Source of the DNA: Burkholderiales bacterium RIFOXYD12_FULL_59_19
GTDB taxonomy: Bacteria > Pseudomonadota > Gammaproteobacteria > Burkholderiales > Burkholderiaceae_C
Direction of reading: 5' to 3'
DNA: 64,000 nt
Assembly: GCA_001771065.1 (NCBI GenBank)
Contig: MESQ01000055.1
Coordinates: 1-64,000 of the forward strand
Part shown: positions 24,669-32,900 of the stretch, in pieces
Position numbering within the stretch: position 1 is the first letter of the stretch
Layout: the number at the start of each line of letters is the position of its first letter
Translations under genes and position numbers: made by a program
The notes under the pieces: model-generated
Databases searched by the model: none
The model's input: the letters and a program-made list of their open reading frames with translations, nothing else
Told to the model about the DNA's origin: nothing

Positions 24669-25409
24669 TTACAGCGGCGCGACGTTGGGCGCAGACTTCA
24701 GCAGATGCTGGCCACCATCGACCAGCAGCGTGGTGCCGGTGATGGACCGGTTTTCAAGTGCAAAAGCCACCGTGGCGGCCACATCGGCGGCGGTCGACAT
24801 GCGCCCCAGGGGCAACAGCCCTGAAGCCACCCCCACCACCCGCACGCGCGGTGCCAGCGCCAACGCCAGCATGGTGTTGGCCGATTCCAGCGCGGCCTTG
24901 GACAGGGTGTAGCTGGTGAAGTCAGGATTTGAATTCCAGAGCTTTTGGTCCAGCAGGTTCACCACCGCGCCGGTCGCGCCCTCGCGCGTGAGCAGATGCG
25001 TGTGTAATGCCTGGCTCAGCAAAATGGCGGCGCCGGTGTTGGCGCGCAGGTGTTTTTCCATGGCAGCAAAGCTGAAGGTCGCAGCCGTGTCGTGCTCAAA
25101 CGTGGACGCGCTGTTGACAACAGCATCAACCTGGCCCATGGCCCCAATCACACCCGGCAGCAGGTTGCGCACCGCCGTCTCATTGGCCAGATTGGCGCGA
25201 AACGAGGCGCAACCGCCAGACAACTTGTTGCAATCGGCCACCGTTCGACGCGCCTCCTCGACCGAGTCACGGTAATGCACGGCCACCCGCCAGCCGGCGC
25301 TGGCCAGGCTCAGGGCGATCTCGCGGCCCAGCAGTTTGGCCGCGCCGGTCACCAAAACGGTGCGCTGAACCAGGGCTGCGGCAGGCTGTGATGTGACGGG
25401 GTGAGACAT
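24669..25409 (-). CDS. short-chain dehydrogenase, pteridine reductase / FolM-like
   Basis: A 246-residue SDR. The nucleotide motif is VLVTGAAKLLGREIALSLA, close to the TGAAKRLG of pteridine reductases, with HYRDS following strand 2 as in NADPH-using members. The active site is SYTLSKAAL (Y-x3-K). Next to folB it likely reduces dihydromonapterin or dihydrofolate (FolM role). The start at 25409 (MSHPVTSQ) is chosen because the longer frame upstream overlaps the divergent methyltransferase gene. Confidence 0.85.
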   Translation of the reverse strand: MSHPVTSQPAAALVQRTVLVTGAAKLLGREIALSLASAGWRVAVHYRDSVEEARRTVADCNKLSGGCASFRANLANETAVRNLLPGVIGAMGQVDAVVNSASTFEHDTAATFSFAAMEKHLRANTGAAILLSQALHTHLLTREGATGAVVNLLDQKLWNSNPDFTSYTLSKAALESANTMLALALAPRVRVVGVASGLLPLGRMSTAADVAATVAFALENRSITGTTLLVDGGQHLLKSAPNVAPL

Positions 25410-25428
25410 TCGGGGACAATTCCAGGCT

Positions 25429-26571
25429 ATGACAACAGCCCACAGTTTAACGAGCGCGCTCGCGCACCACATCCGCCAGACGATTCTTGAGGCCGGGGGG
25501 TGGATTGGTTTTGATGGTTTCATGGACTTGGCGCTGTACACCCCCGGCCAGGGTTACTACGCCCATGGCAGCACCAAATTTGGCGTTTTACCTTATGCCG
25601 TGCAGGACGGCGTGCGGGCCGCAGGCAGCGACTTTGTCACCTCGCCCGAAATCACACCGCTGTTTGGCTGGACCCTGGCGCACCAGGTGGCACAGGCACT
25701 GCAGGTGACTGGCACACAGGACATCTGGGAATTTGGCGCCGGTTCAGGCGCACTGGCGCTGCAAATTTTGCAGGCCTTGCAGGCCCAGGGCGCGCCCTTG
25801 CCACGCTACACCATCGTCGACATTTCAGGCAGCTTGCGCGCCCGACAACAAACCACACTGGCGGCTTATGCCGAACAGGTGCGCTGGGTCGATGCCCTGC
25901 CCGACGACCTGCAGGGCGTAGTGCTGGGCAACGAGGTGCTTGATGCCATGCCGGTCAAACTACTGACGCGAATCCAGGGCGCGTGGTACGAGCGCGGTGT
26001 GGTACTGGCTGCCCCCGACCCCGACGGCACACCCAGCTTTGCCTGGGCCGACCGCCCCACCGAGCTGCGCCCACCTTTGGCGATTGAGGGGCCGCAGGAT
26101 TACCTGACCGAAATCCACCCCCAGGGGGAGTCTTTTGTGCGCACCTTGGGCCACAAACTCTCAATCGGTGCGGTGTTTTTGATCGACTATGGCTTTCCCG
26201 AGGCCGAGTACTACCACCCCCAGCGCCACATGGGCACGGTAATGTGCCACCAGGCGCACCAGGTGGACGACGACCCGTTGACCCGTGTCGGCCAGAAAGA
26301 CATCACCGCCCACGTCAACTTTACCGGCGTGGCGCTGGCCGGCACTGAGGCCGGACTGGGCGTGCTGGGCTATTGCAACCAGGGCCGGTTTTTAATGAAC
26401 TGTGGCTTGCTCAGCCACATGGAAGCCGCCGACCTGCCAACCCGCGTGATGGCGCAAAAACTGATCATGGAGCATGAAATGGGCGAACTCTTCAAGGTCA
26501 TCGGTTTTTACAAGGGCGAGCCCTGGCAGGCGCTCGGGTTCGAGACCGGCGACAAAACGCACACCCTGTAA
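25429..26571 (+). CDS. SAM-dependent methyltransferase, MidA/NDUFAF7 family
   Basis: A 380-residue class I methyltransferase of the DUF185/COG1565 family. Typical parts are GFMDLALYTPGQGYYAHGS near the N terminus, the SAM-binding EFGAGSGALALQIL, GNEVLDAMPV, and IDYGFPEAEYYHPQR. Mitochondrial members methylate an arginine of complex I subunit NDUFS2; the bacterial role is not established. Its start lies 19 bp from the divergent SDR gene, so the two share a short promoter region. Confidence 0.88.
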   Translation: MTTAHSLTSALAHHIRQTILEAGGWIGFDGFMDLALYTPGQGYYAHGSTKFGVLPYAVQDGVRAAGSDFVTSPEITPLFGWTLAHQVAQALQVTGTQDIWEFGAGSGALALQILQALQAQGAPLPRYTIVDISGSLRARQQTTLAAYAEQVRWVDALPDDLQGVVLGNEVLDAMPVKLLTRIQGAWYERGVVLAAPDPDGTPSFAWADRPTELRPPLAIEGPQDYLTEIHPQGESFVRTLGHKLSIGAVFLIDYGFPEAEYYHPQRHMGTVMCHQAHQVDDDPLTRVGQKDITAHVNFTGVALAGTEAGLGVLGYCNQGRFLMNCGLLSHMEAADLPTRVMAQKLIMEHEMGELFKVIGFYKGEPWQALGFETGDKTHTL

Positions 26572-26587
26572 GCAAGGCGCAAAAAAC

Positions 26588-26782
26588 ATGTTCCGCTGGC
26601 TTATTGTTGTTTTTCTGGCCCTGGTGTTAATCAATGGCTTCACGCCCTGGCTGCAGCGCCTGGGCTTTGGCAAACTGCCGGGTGATTTCCGCTTTAAAGT
26701 TTTTGGCAAGGAGTTTTTTATTCCACTCACCACCACACTCATCTTGAGCATGGTGGCGGCTGCCATTGCCAAATTCGTTTGA
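26588..26782 (+). CDS. small membrane protein, DUF2905 family
   Basis: A 64-residue inner-membrane protein with two hydrophobic segments (about 3-18 and 45-62) around a polar loop with FGKLPGDFRFKVFGKEFFIP. The motif G-x-LPGD-x-R/F is the DUF2905 signature. Function is unknown. It follows the methyltransferase after 16 bp and probably shares its transcript. Confidence 0.85.
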   Translation: MFRWLIVVFLALVLINGFTPWLQRLGFGKLPGDFRFKVFGKEFFIPLTTTLILSMVAAAIAKFV

Positions 26783-26797
26783 AGCTGGCGCTTGAAT
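26779..26797. repeat. 19-bp intergenic repeat TTGAAGCTGGCGCTTGAAT, copy 1
   Basis: Identical 19-mer at 40376-40394 and a looser relative at 21131. It overlaps the stop codon of the DUF2905 gene. AAGC and GCTT can pair across a 4-nt loop. I recall similar AGCTGCYAGCGCTT repeats scattered between genes in Polaromonas and Acidovorax, which would fit the assigned family. Confidence 0.6.
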
Positions 26798-26816
26798 CGA
26801 CAAGGAACACAAGTCG

Positions 26817-28013
26817 TCAATCAAGTTCAAATATCTGTCGCGGGGTCTTGTGCAGGCACTCGCCTGGCCCCTGTGCCTCGATCAGGTAGAGCTCCGTATT
26901 GTGAACAAACATGCGCTCATTGAGAATGCCGGGATGTACCACGATGGCCATGTGCTCCTGGATGCGCATGGCCTCGTCGTTGCGGATCAGCGGGCGTTCG
27001 ACCATGTCATATCCCATGCCGTGGATCGAGATGCGCCTTTCAGGAGCCAGTCCTCTGGCGCGCAGCCAATCATTGTGTTGCGCAAAAATATCGGCGCAAG
27101 CTGCGCCTGGTGTGAGCAGTGTCAGTGCGTAGCGCTGCGCCTCCAGCACTTCGGCGTGGGCGTCGCGCAGTTCTTGCGACGCACGCCCCAGCACAAAGAT
27201 GCGCGAGACTTCTGCGTAAAAGCCACCTGCACCGTTGTTTTCGACCAGCAAGGAATAAACATCCCCCTTGTCCAGCGTGCGACCCTGCATGGCGCGTGGC
27301 CGAAAGCTCGCCGCTTGGCCGGGTAGCGCCGATGAACACAAAAAGATGCCCTGTTCGCTGCCCAGCTGCTGGCCGACGTACTGGGCAAAGGCCGCAATCT
27401 CAAAGTCTTTCATGCCGGGGCGAATGAACTCGCGAACGCGCGCCATCACCTTGTCTTGCATCGCGGCCACCTGGCGGATAAAGCCGCGTTCTTCTTCGCT
27501 CTTGATGGCCTTGATGCCATCCACCAACTCGGTGGCATCGACCACCTCCTTATCCATCAGCGCTTCACGTAGATGCTGACCAAAGCTGTGGTACATCGCT
27601 GATGGTGCCACGAAACCCACACGCCGTGCGCCCAGGCGCTTCAGCTCAGCGCCAGCGATTTCTGCATCGTAGCTGCCAGAATAGTGCACCGAGGCGTAGC
27701 TTGGCGTGGTCAACCTGCAGGCGACGCCGCTATCGTTCTGCTCGGAATCACTGGCAACGCGCGTGCCTCCGAACGGCCCCTGTTCGATCAAGGACATGCC
27801 CTCGTTCAATGGAAAAACAATCGTGTTCGGGTAGCCATTGGTCGCGGGCTGGTTGCTGAACCAGCGCACATAGCCACCGATCCAGTCGCTGGAATTCTGC
27901 ATCACCAGGGCGTCAATGCCCTGCTCGCGCATGGAATCGCGCACCATGCGCCAGCGGCGCTGTAGTTCATTCAGGGAGACTGCGTTGACAACGCGGGAGG
28001 TATTGGCTTGCAT
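26817..28013 (-). CDS. M24 (creatinase/Xaa-Pro peptidase) family protein with altered metal site
   Basis: A 398-residue protein with an N-terminal creatinase-type domain (about 1-160) and a C-terminal pita-bread domain. The usual five metal ligands (D, D, H, E, E) are not all present: E258 and E268 stand where the two Asp are expected (VENNGAGGFYAEVSR), H331 is kept (HGMGYD), H360 replaces the first Glu (VVHPGIL), and N372 is near the second Glu. It is thus unlikely to be an ordinary metallopeptidase and may act like creatinase, on a C-N bond without metal. It is the last gene of the TRAP/CoA cluster. The ATG at 28013 is preferred over a TTG five codons upstream. Confidence 0.75.
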   Translation of the reverse strand: MQANTSRVVNAVSLNELQRRWRMVRDSMREQGIDALVMQNSSDWIGGYVRWFSNQPATNGYPNTIVFPLNEGMSLIEQGPFGGTRVASDSEQNDSGVACRLTTPSYASVHYSGSYDAEIAGAELKRLGARRVGFVAPSAMYHSFGQHLREALMDKEVVDATELVDGIKAIKSEEERGFIRQVAAMQDKVMARVREFIRPGMKDFEIAAFAQYVGQQLGSEQGIFLCSSALPGQAASFRPRAMQGRTLDKGDVYSLLVENNGAGGFYAEVSRIFVLGRASQELRDAHAEVLEAQRYALTLLTPGAACADIFAQHNDWLRARGLAPERRISIHGMGYDMVERPLIRNDEAMRIQEHMAIVVHPGILNERMFVHNTELYLIEAQGPGECLHKTPRQIFELD

Positions 28014-28040
28014 CAGGTTGATTCTCAATGTTGATCGGGA

Positions 28041-28997
28041 TCAGTGCGCCACGACGTTGATCATCGCGTCGGTTCGTCCAGCCATAAATTGGCGCAGGTT
28101 GTCGCGCACGATGGGGTAGGCTTGGTCCAGATAAATATTGCTCATGCCGCCTACCAGCGGCGTGATGAGCAACCCGGGCTCGTGCCAGAGCGGGCTGTCC
28201 GCTGGCAACGGCTGCTGCCGGAACACGTCGAGCGACGCGCCTGCCAGTCGTTTGTCCCGCAGTGCCTCTACCAGCGCTTGCTCGTCCAGCACACCGCCGC
28301 GCGCCACATTGATGACAAAGGCTTGCGGCTTCATGGCCGCGAGTACGCGCGCGTCAACCAGGTTCTCGGTCTCGGGTGTCAGCGGCACAATCAGCACCAG
28401 GTAGTCGGCCTTTGATGCCGCCTGCATCAAATCATCGCGTCGAAACACGCCATCGAAGCCTTCCGGCACCCGCGGGGAGTTCGACACGCCATAGACCGTC
28501 ATGCCAAAAGCCTTGCAGCGCGGCGCCAAGGCCTCGGAAATCGCGCCCACGCCGACGATCACCACCGTTTTCCCCCACAGCAAAGGTTGCGGCCAGCGCT
28601 CCCAAAGACCCGCGACCTGGTTGCGCTGCATGCGCGGAAAATCGCGCGTGAGCGCCAGCATGTGCAGAAAAACCAGTTCAGACATCTGCGGTCCGTGCAT
28701 GCCGCGGGTGGAAGTCACCATCACCTCGGGGCGCAACGCCTTGAGCTTGAGAATCGCGTCAGTGCCGGTGGTGAGCGACTGTATCCAGCGCAGCTTCGGC
28801 GCTCGGACCAGCAGGTCTTCATCAAACTGGAAATGGTGCCCGATCAGCACCTCGGCGTCAGTGGCATGTTCCATGGCCTGCGCACGGTCGTTGGTGGCGA
28901 ACAGGTCGATGCCAGGCAGGTCGGTATGTGCCCGCACCGCAAAGGCAGCGGCATCGGCTTCAGGTGCGCCGATATAGATGATGCGCTCGCCTGTCAT
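28041..28997 (-). CDS. D-2-hydroxyacid dehydrogenase homologue with altered active site
   Basis: A 318-residue NAD(P)-binding protein of the D-2-hydroxyacid dehydrogenase family (GhrA-like). The Rossmann motif is VVIVGVGAISEALAPRCKAFG. R233 of the active site is kept (VINVARGG). The catalytic Glu is replaced by Gln (Q262 in DVFRQQPLP) and the catalytic His by Leu (L281 in LITPLVGG). It overlaps the amidohydrolase gene by 4 bp. Reduced or changed activity is likely; a different reaction on the same scaffold is possible. Confidence 0.82.
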   Translation of the reverse strand: MTGERIIYIGAPEADAAAFAVRAHTDLPGIDLFATNDRAQAMEHATDAEVLIGHHFQFDEDLLVRAPKLRWIQSLTTGTDAILKLKALRPEVMVTSTRGMHGPQMSELVFLHMLALTRDFPRMQRNQVAGLWERWPQPLLWGKTVVIVGVGAISEALAPRCKAFGMTVYGVSNSPRVPEGFDGVFRRDDLMQAASKADYLVLIVPLTPETENLVDARVLAAMKPQAFVINVARGGVLDEQALVEALRDKRLAGASLDVFRQQPLPADSPLWHEPGLLITPLVGGMSNIYLDQAYPIVRDNLRQFMAGRTDAMINVVAH

Positions 28998-30034
28998 GAC
29001 AGCACCTGCACTGTGTCACTCGGGTTGAGCCGGAAGATGCGCTCGGCGTTACCGCAATATATTTTTTGACGCTGAGCTTCGGTGATGTCAACGGTGTCGA
29101 GAAACTCGACGCCTTCCTGGACACTCTCATAAGGATAGTCGGCGGCAAACATGATGCGGTCCTCACCCAGCACCTCGAGGCTGAGCTTCAGCGCCGGTGC
29201 CGACATCACACCGCTGGTGGAAATGACAAAGTTGTCCCGAAAATACTCGCTGGGCAAGCGTGGCAGCTTCCTGACCGCACCGATCTTGACCTGCAGCAAA
29301 TAACGATTGTCAATGCGCTGCAGCCAGAACGGCAGACCCTCACCCATGTGACCCAGCACGATCTTGAGCCTGGGAAACTGGTCAAACAGGCCGCACATGA
29401 TCAGTCGCATGGCGTGCAAACTGGTTTCTACGGCAAAACCAAAACCGGCAAAGTAAAGCCCGTAATCCATAAACGGTGCGACCATGCTTGGCGCGGGTTC
29501 GCGCGGGTGCAGGTACAAGGGCATGTCCAGCGCTTGCGCGGCCTCAAAGATTGGCCAAAACTTCTGGTCGTCCAGGTATTCGCCCATGGTGTGCGAATTG
29601 ATCAAGAAACCTTTCATTCCCAAATTGTTGGCGGCGCGTTCAAGTTCTTGTGCTGCGCCTTGCGGATAGTGCGGGGCCACCGCCGCCAGACCCGCCAGCC
29701 GTGTGGGATGAGCTCTGGCGGCCGCCGCCAGCACATCGTTGGCCTCGTATGCAAGCCGCGTTGCGGTGACCGCATCGAACACCTGCACACCGGGCGAGGT
29801 GATCGACAACACTGCGACATCAATGCCGTCGGCATCCATTTGGGCAAGACGACCGGCACCGATGTCCAGCAACCGCGAATGCACCAGGGCGGCGCCAGGA
29901 TCGTCGCCCAGGATGGTCTGGCCCATCATGCGAAAACCGGGTTCCACAAACTTGCTAGCCAGGACTTTTTTCCATTCCTGGGCAATCTCTTCTGTGACGA
30001 AGGCTTCTTCGACCGCAATGCGCTTCAGTTTCAT
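28994..30034 (-). CDS. amidohydrolase-fold (de)carboxylase, LigW / gamma-resorcylate decarboxylase-like
   Basis: A 346-residue member of the ACMSD-type amidohydrolases. The N-terminal VEEAF (E9/E10 then Ala) matches the LigW pattern, where the usual second His is absent. Other ligands are seen in YLHPREPAPS (His), VLGHMGEGLPFWLQR (His) and FAADYPYES (Asp). Such enzymes decarboxylate hydroxyaromatic or related acids without oxygen, using Mn or Zn. The ATG at 30034 has the Shine-Dalgarno GAGGTG. In the cluster it could decarboxylate or hydrolyse a ring-derived intermediate. The substrate is unknown. Confidence 0.82.
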   Translation of the reverse strand: MKLKRIAVEEAFVTEEIAQEWKKVLASKFVEPGFRMMGQTILGDDPGAALVHSRLLDIGAGRLAQMDADGIDVAVLSITSPGVQVFDAVTATRLAYEANDVLAAAARAHPTRLAGLAAVAPHYPQGAAQELERAANNLGMKGFLINSHTMGEYLDDQKFWPIFEAAQALDMPLYLHPREPAPSMVAPFMDYGLYFAGFGFAVETSLHAMRLIMCGLFDQFPRLKIVLGHMGEGLPFWLQRIDNRYLLQVKIGAVRKLPRLPSEYFRDNFVISTSGVMSAPALKLSLEVLGEDRIMFAADYPYESVQEGVEFLDTVDITEAQRQKIYCGNAERIFRLNPSDTVQVLS

Positions 30035-30079
30035 GATCACACCTCTTTGAATCAATGGTTTTCTAGTACGGCGCTAGGG

Positions 30080-30862
30080 CTATTGCCCCCGAAAGACCGG
30101 TTTACGTTTATCCAGTCTGGCCCGAATGCCTTCCGACTTGTCATCGGTTGAGAACAAAATCTGGAATGACTTGCGCTCAAGCCGCAGCCCCACATCCAGC
30201 GGGCTGTTCATGCTCTCGATCACCGCTTCCTTGATGAACCTCAACGACAAGGCCGGCAGGGCGGCCATCTGGCATGCCAGGCTCAGTGCCATTGCTTCAA
30301 CCTCGCCATCTTCGACCAACTCGCTGACCAGTCCCATGGCGGCGGCGGTTTGGGCACTGAAAGCTTCCCCCGCCAGCAATATTTTCATCGCAGCAAACTT
30401 GCCCACGGCGCGCGTCAGGCGCTGCGTGGCACCACCGCCCGGCATGATGCCAATCTTGACCTCGGGCTGGCCAAAACTCGCGCTGCTGCCCGCAACGATG
30501 ATGTCGGCATGCATGGCCAGCTCGCAGCCGCCGCCCAAGGCGTGGCCGCGTACCGCCGCAATCACCGGCTTTCGACATCCGCTGATGGCACCCCAGAGGC
30601 GATCCATCTGACGCTCAATGATCTCGGGCGGGGTCGCATCCACGTATTCGTGGAGGTCGGCGCCCGCACAGAAAGCCCTCTCGTTGCCCGCCAGGATGAT
30701 GACCTGAACGCCCGTGTCGGCATCCAACCGGCTGAAGGCCTCGGCCAGGGCCCGCCGAAGCGCCAGGTTCAGGGCGTTGAGCACCAAGGGACGGTTCAAA
30801 CGCAACAAGGCAACGCCCAATACGGGCCGTTCTTCGTTCAGAATGTCTTCCATGGCATACAC
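30080..30862 (-). CDS. enoyl-CoA hydratase/isomerase
   Basis: A 260-residue crotonase. Both catalytic Glu of true hydratases are present: one in HALGGGCELAMHADI and one in FGQPEVKIGIMPGGGATQRL. The CoA oxyanion region is RAFCAGADLHEY. It should hydrate a 2-enoyl-CoA in the pathway. It starts 2 bp after the stop of the second crotonase gene, with GAAGG before the ATG. Confidence 0.88.
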   Translation of the reverse strand: MYAMEDILNEERPVLGVALLRLNRPLVLNALNLALRRALAEAFSRLDADTGVQVIILAGNERAFCAGADLHEYVDATPPEIIERQMDRLWGAISGCRKPVIAAVRGHALGGGCELAMHADIIVAGSSASFGQPEVKIGIMPGGGATQRLTRAVGKFAAMKILLAGEAFSAQTAAAMGLVSELVEDGEVEAMALSLACQMAALPALSLRFIKEAVIESMNSPLDVGLRLERKSFQILFSTDDKSEGIRARLDKRKPVFRGQ

Positions 30863-30864
30863 CT

Positions 30865-31662
30865 TCAGCGGCCGAACACCGGCGTACGTTTTTCAAAAAA
30901 AGCGGTCACCGCTTCGGTGTGGTCCGCCGTGTGGTGCGCCAAGCCCTGGAAACGGCCAGCCGTATCGAGCGCCTCGTCCAGCGACCCGGTGCGGGCTTGT
31001 TGCAGCAGCTGTTTGGTCCAGCGCAGTACCTGCGGTGGATTGGCCGCAATACGATCCGCCAGTTTCATCGCCTCGATCATCAAGGCCTCGGGCGCTACGA
31101 CGCGCGACACCAGGCCCATGCGCAGCGCTTCGTCCGCGTCAATGGTGTCGCCGGTGAGCGCCAGCTCTGCCGCACGCGACATGCCCACCACGCGTGGCAA
31201 CAACCAGCAGCCGCCGTCACCCGGCACAATGCCCACCTTGACAAAACTCTCTGCAAAGCGCGCGGTGCTTGATGCAATGCGAATGTCACACATACACGCC
31301 AGATCATTGCCTGCGCCAATGGCGGCACCGTTGACAGCCGCGATGATGGGCACGTGCAGCCCCTGGAAGGCACGCGGAATACGCTGGATGCCGACGCGGT
31401 AATTCACCGCAATCTGCTCGGGTGAGCCACCAAACATGCCACTGCGGTTGCGCATTTCGGCCACATTGCCGCCCGAGCAAAAGGCGCTGCCAGCGCCGGT
31501 CAACACCGCCACGCCAACCGACAGGTCGGCGTTGAGCCGTTCAAACAACTGCTCGAACGCCGCAAACATGGCTTCGCCGCTCAGCGCGTTGCGGGTGTCA
31601 GGCCGGTTCAGCGTCAGCAAGGCCACAGGGCCGCGCAGCTCGCACAAAATAGGATCGTTCAT
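30865..31662 (-). CDS. crotonase-family protein, isomerase/lyase-like active site
   Basis: A 265-residue crotonase. The oxyanion region is intact (SAFCSGGNVAEM), but D120 stands in place of the first catalytic Glu (GAGNDLACM) and F140 in place of the second (FAESFVKVGIVPGDGG). The block GIVPGDGGCWLLPRVVG is typical of crotonases that are not plain hydratases, such as PaaG-like isomerases. It may do an isomerisation or C-C bond step on a CoA ester. The ATG at 31662 follows AAGGAAA; longer frames start inside the intergenic DNA. Confidence 0.85.
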   Translation of the reverse strand: MNDPILCELRGPVALLTLNRPDTRNALSGEAMFAAFEQLFERLNADLSVGVAVLTGAGSAFCSGGNVAEMRNRSGMFGGSPEQIAVNYRVGIQRIPRAFQGLHVPIIAAVNGAAIGAGNDLACMCDIRIASSTARFAESFVKVGIVPGDGGCWLLPRVVGMSRAAELALTGDTIDADEALRMGLVSRVVAPEALMIEAMKLADRIAANPPQVLRWTKQLLQQARTGSLDEALDTAGRFQGLAHHTADHTEAVTAFFEKRTPVFGR

Positions 31663-31688
31663 GTTTGTTTTTCCTTCGCTTGGGCGCT

Positions 31689-32900
31689 TCATACGCGTTC
31701 AATGGCCAGGGCAATACCCTGGCCGACCCCGATACACATCGTGATGAGTGCGCGCTTGCCGTTGGTGCGCTGCAGTTGGCGCAGCGCCGTCAGCGTGAGG
31801 CGCACACCCGACATGCCCAATGGGTGGCCAAAGGCAATGGCGCCCCCGTTGGGATTGACATGTTCACCGTCATCGGGCAGGCCGAGCGCGCGCAGTACCG
31901 CAAGCCCCTGGGCCGCAAAGGCCTCGTTGAGTTCAATCACATCAAAATCACCGATGCCGAGTCGGGTCTGTGCCAGCAGCTTCTGTACCGCTGGCGTCGG
32001 GCCAAACCCCATGACCCGCGGTGCCACACCGGCCGTGGCAAAACCGATCACGCGGGCAAGCGGGGTCAATCCAGTTCGCGACGCACCCACCTCGCTGGCC
32101 AGCAACAGGGCGGCGGCCCCGTCATTGACCCCCGATGAATTGCCTGCTGTCACGGTGCCTCCCGGCCGGAATGCCGGCTTGAGTTGGCTCAAGCTCTCGA
32201 GTGTGGTGTCGACTCGCGGATGTTCGTCCTGATCAACCTGCACGGTTTCGCCTTTCTTTCGCCCCGGCACGGCCACCGGCACAATTTCCCCAGCCAGCCA
32301 ACCCAGGCGCTGGGCCCTGGCCGCACGCTGCTGGCTGCGCCAGGCAAAGGCATCCTGGTCAGCGCGGGAAATACCATGTTCTTCAGCCACGTTTTCAGCC
32401 GTTTCGCCCATGGCATCGATACCGTGCAGACGTTTCATCTCGGGGTTGACAAAACGCCAGCCGATGGTGGAGTCGTAAATTTCCGCATGGCGCGAAAAGG
32501 CGCTGGTGGCTTTGGGCATGACCAGCGGCGCACGGCTCATGCTCTCCACCCCACCGGCCAGAGCCAGATCCAACTGACCTGCGGCAATGCCCCGGGCGGC
32601 GCTCGCGATGGCTTCCAGCCCCGAACCACACAAACGATTGACCGTGGCTGCCGCCACCGTGACGGGCAGGCCGGCCAGCAGTGCGCTCATGCGCGCCACA
32701 TTGCGGTTGTCTTCCCCGGCCTGGTTGACACAGCCGTAATACACCTCTTCAAGCTGGGCCCAGTCCAGGCCCGGGTGGCGCGCCATCAAGGCCTTGATGG
32801 GAATGGCCCCGAGGTCGTCGGTTCGCACGCCCGACAACACCCCCGCGTAACGGCCGATGGCGGTGCGCACACCGTCGCACAGGTAGGCGTGGTGGCTCAT
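31689..32900 (-). CDS. acetyl-CoA acyltransferase (thiolase), PcaF/PaaJ-like
   Basis: A 403-residue thiolase. The nucleophilic Cys is in VNRLCGSGLEAI, the base pair is in NGGAIAFGHPLGMSG (His) and TMCIGVGQGIAL (Cys), and CVNQAGEDNRNVARMSALLAG is a block found in 3-oxoadipyl-CoA thiolases. It would release acetyl-CoA from a 3-oxoacyl-CoA at the end of the degradation route. Its start overlaps the stop of the next upstream gene by 4 bp. Confidence 0.92.
   Translation of the reverse strand: MSHHAYLCDGVRTAIGRYAGVLSGVRTDDLGAIPIKALMARHPGLDWAQLEEVYYGCVNQAGEDNRNVARMSALLAGLPVTVAAATVNRLCGSGLEAIASAARGIAAGQLDLALAGGVESMSRAPLVMPKATSAFSRHAEIYDSTIGWRFVNPEMKRLHGIDAMGETAENVAEEHGISRADQDAFAWRSQQRAARAQRLGWLAGEIVPVAVPGRKKGETVQVDQDEHPRVDTTLESLSQLKPAFRPGGTVTAGNSSGVNDGAAALLLASEVGASRTGLTPLARVIGFATAGVAPRVMGFGPTPAVQKLLAQTRLGIGDFDVIELNEAFAAQGLAVLRALGLPDDGEHVNPNGGAIAFGHPLGMSGVRLTLTALRQLQRTNGKRALITMCIGVGQGIALAIERV

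Noticed and set aside
28032-28045. TTGAT-CGGG-ATCAG, close to an FNR/ANR box
   Set aside because: It overlaps the 3' end of the hydroxyacid-dehydrogenase gene inside a run of co-directional genes and has one mismatch; a chance match is likely.
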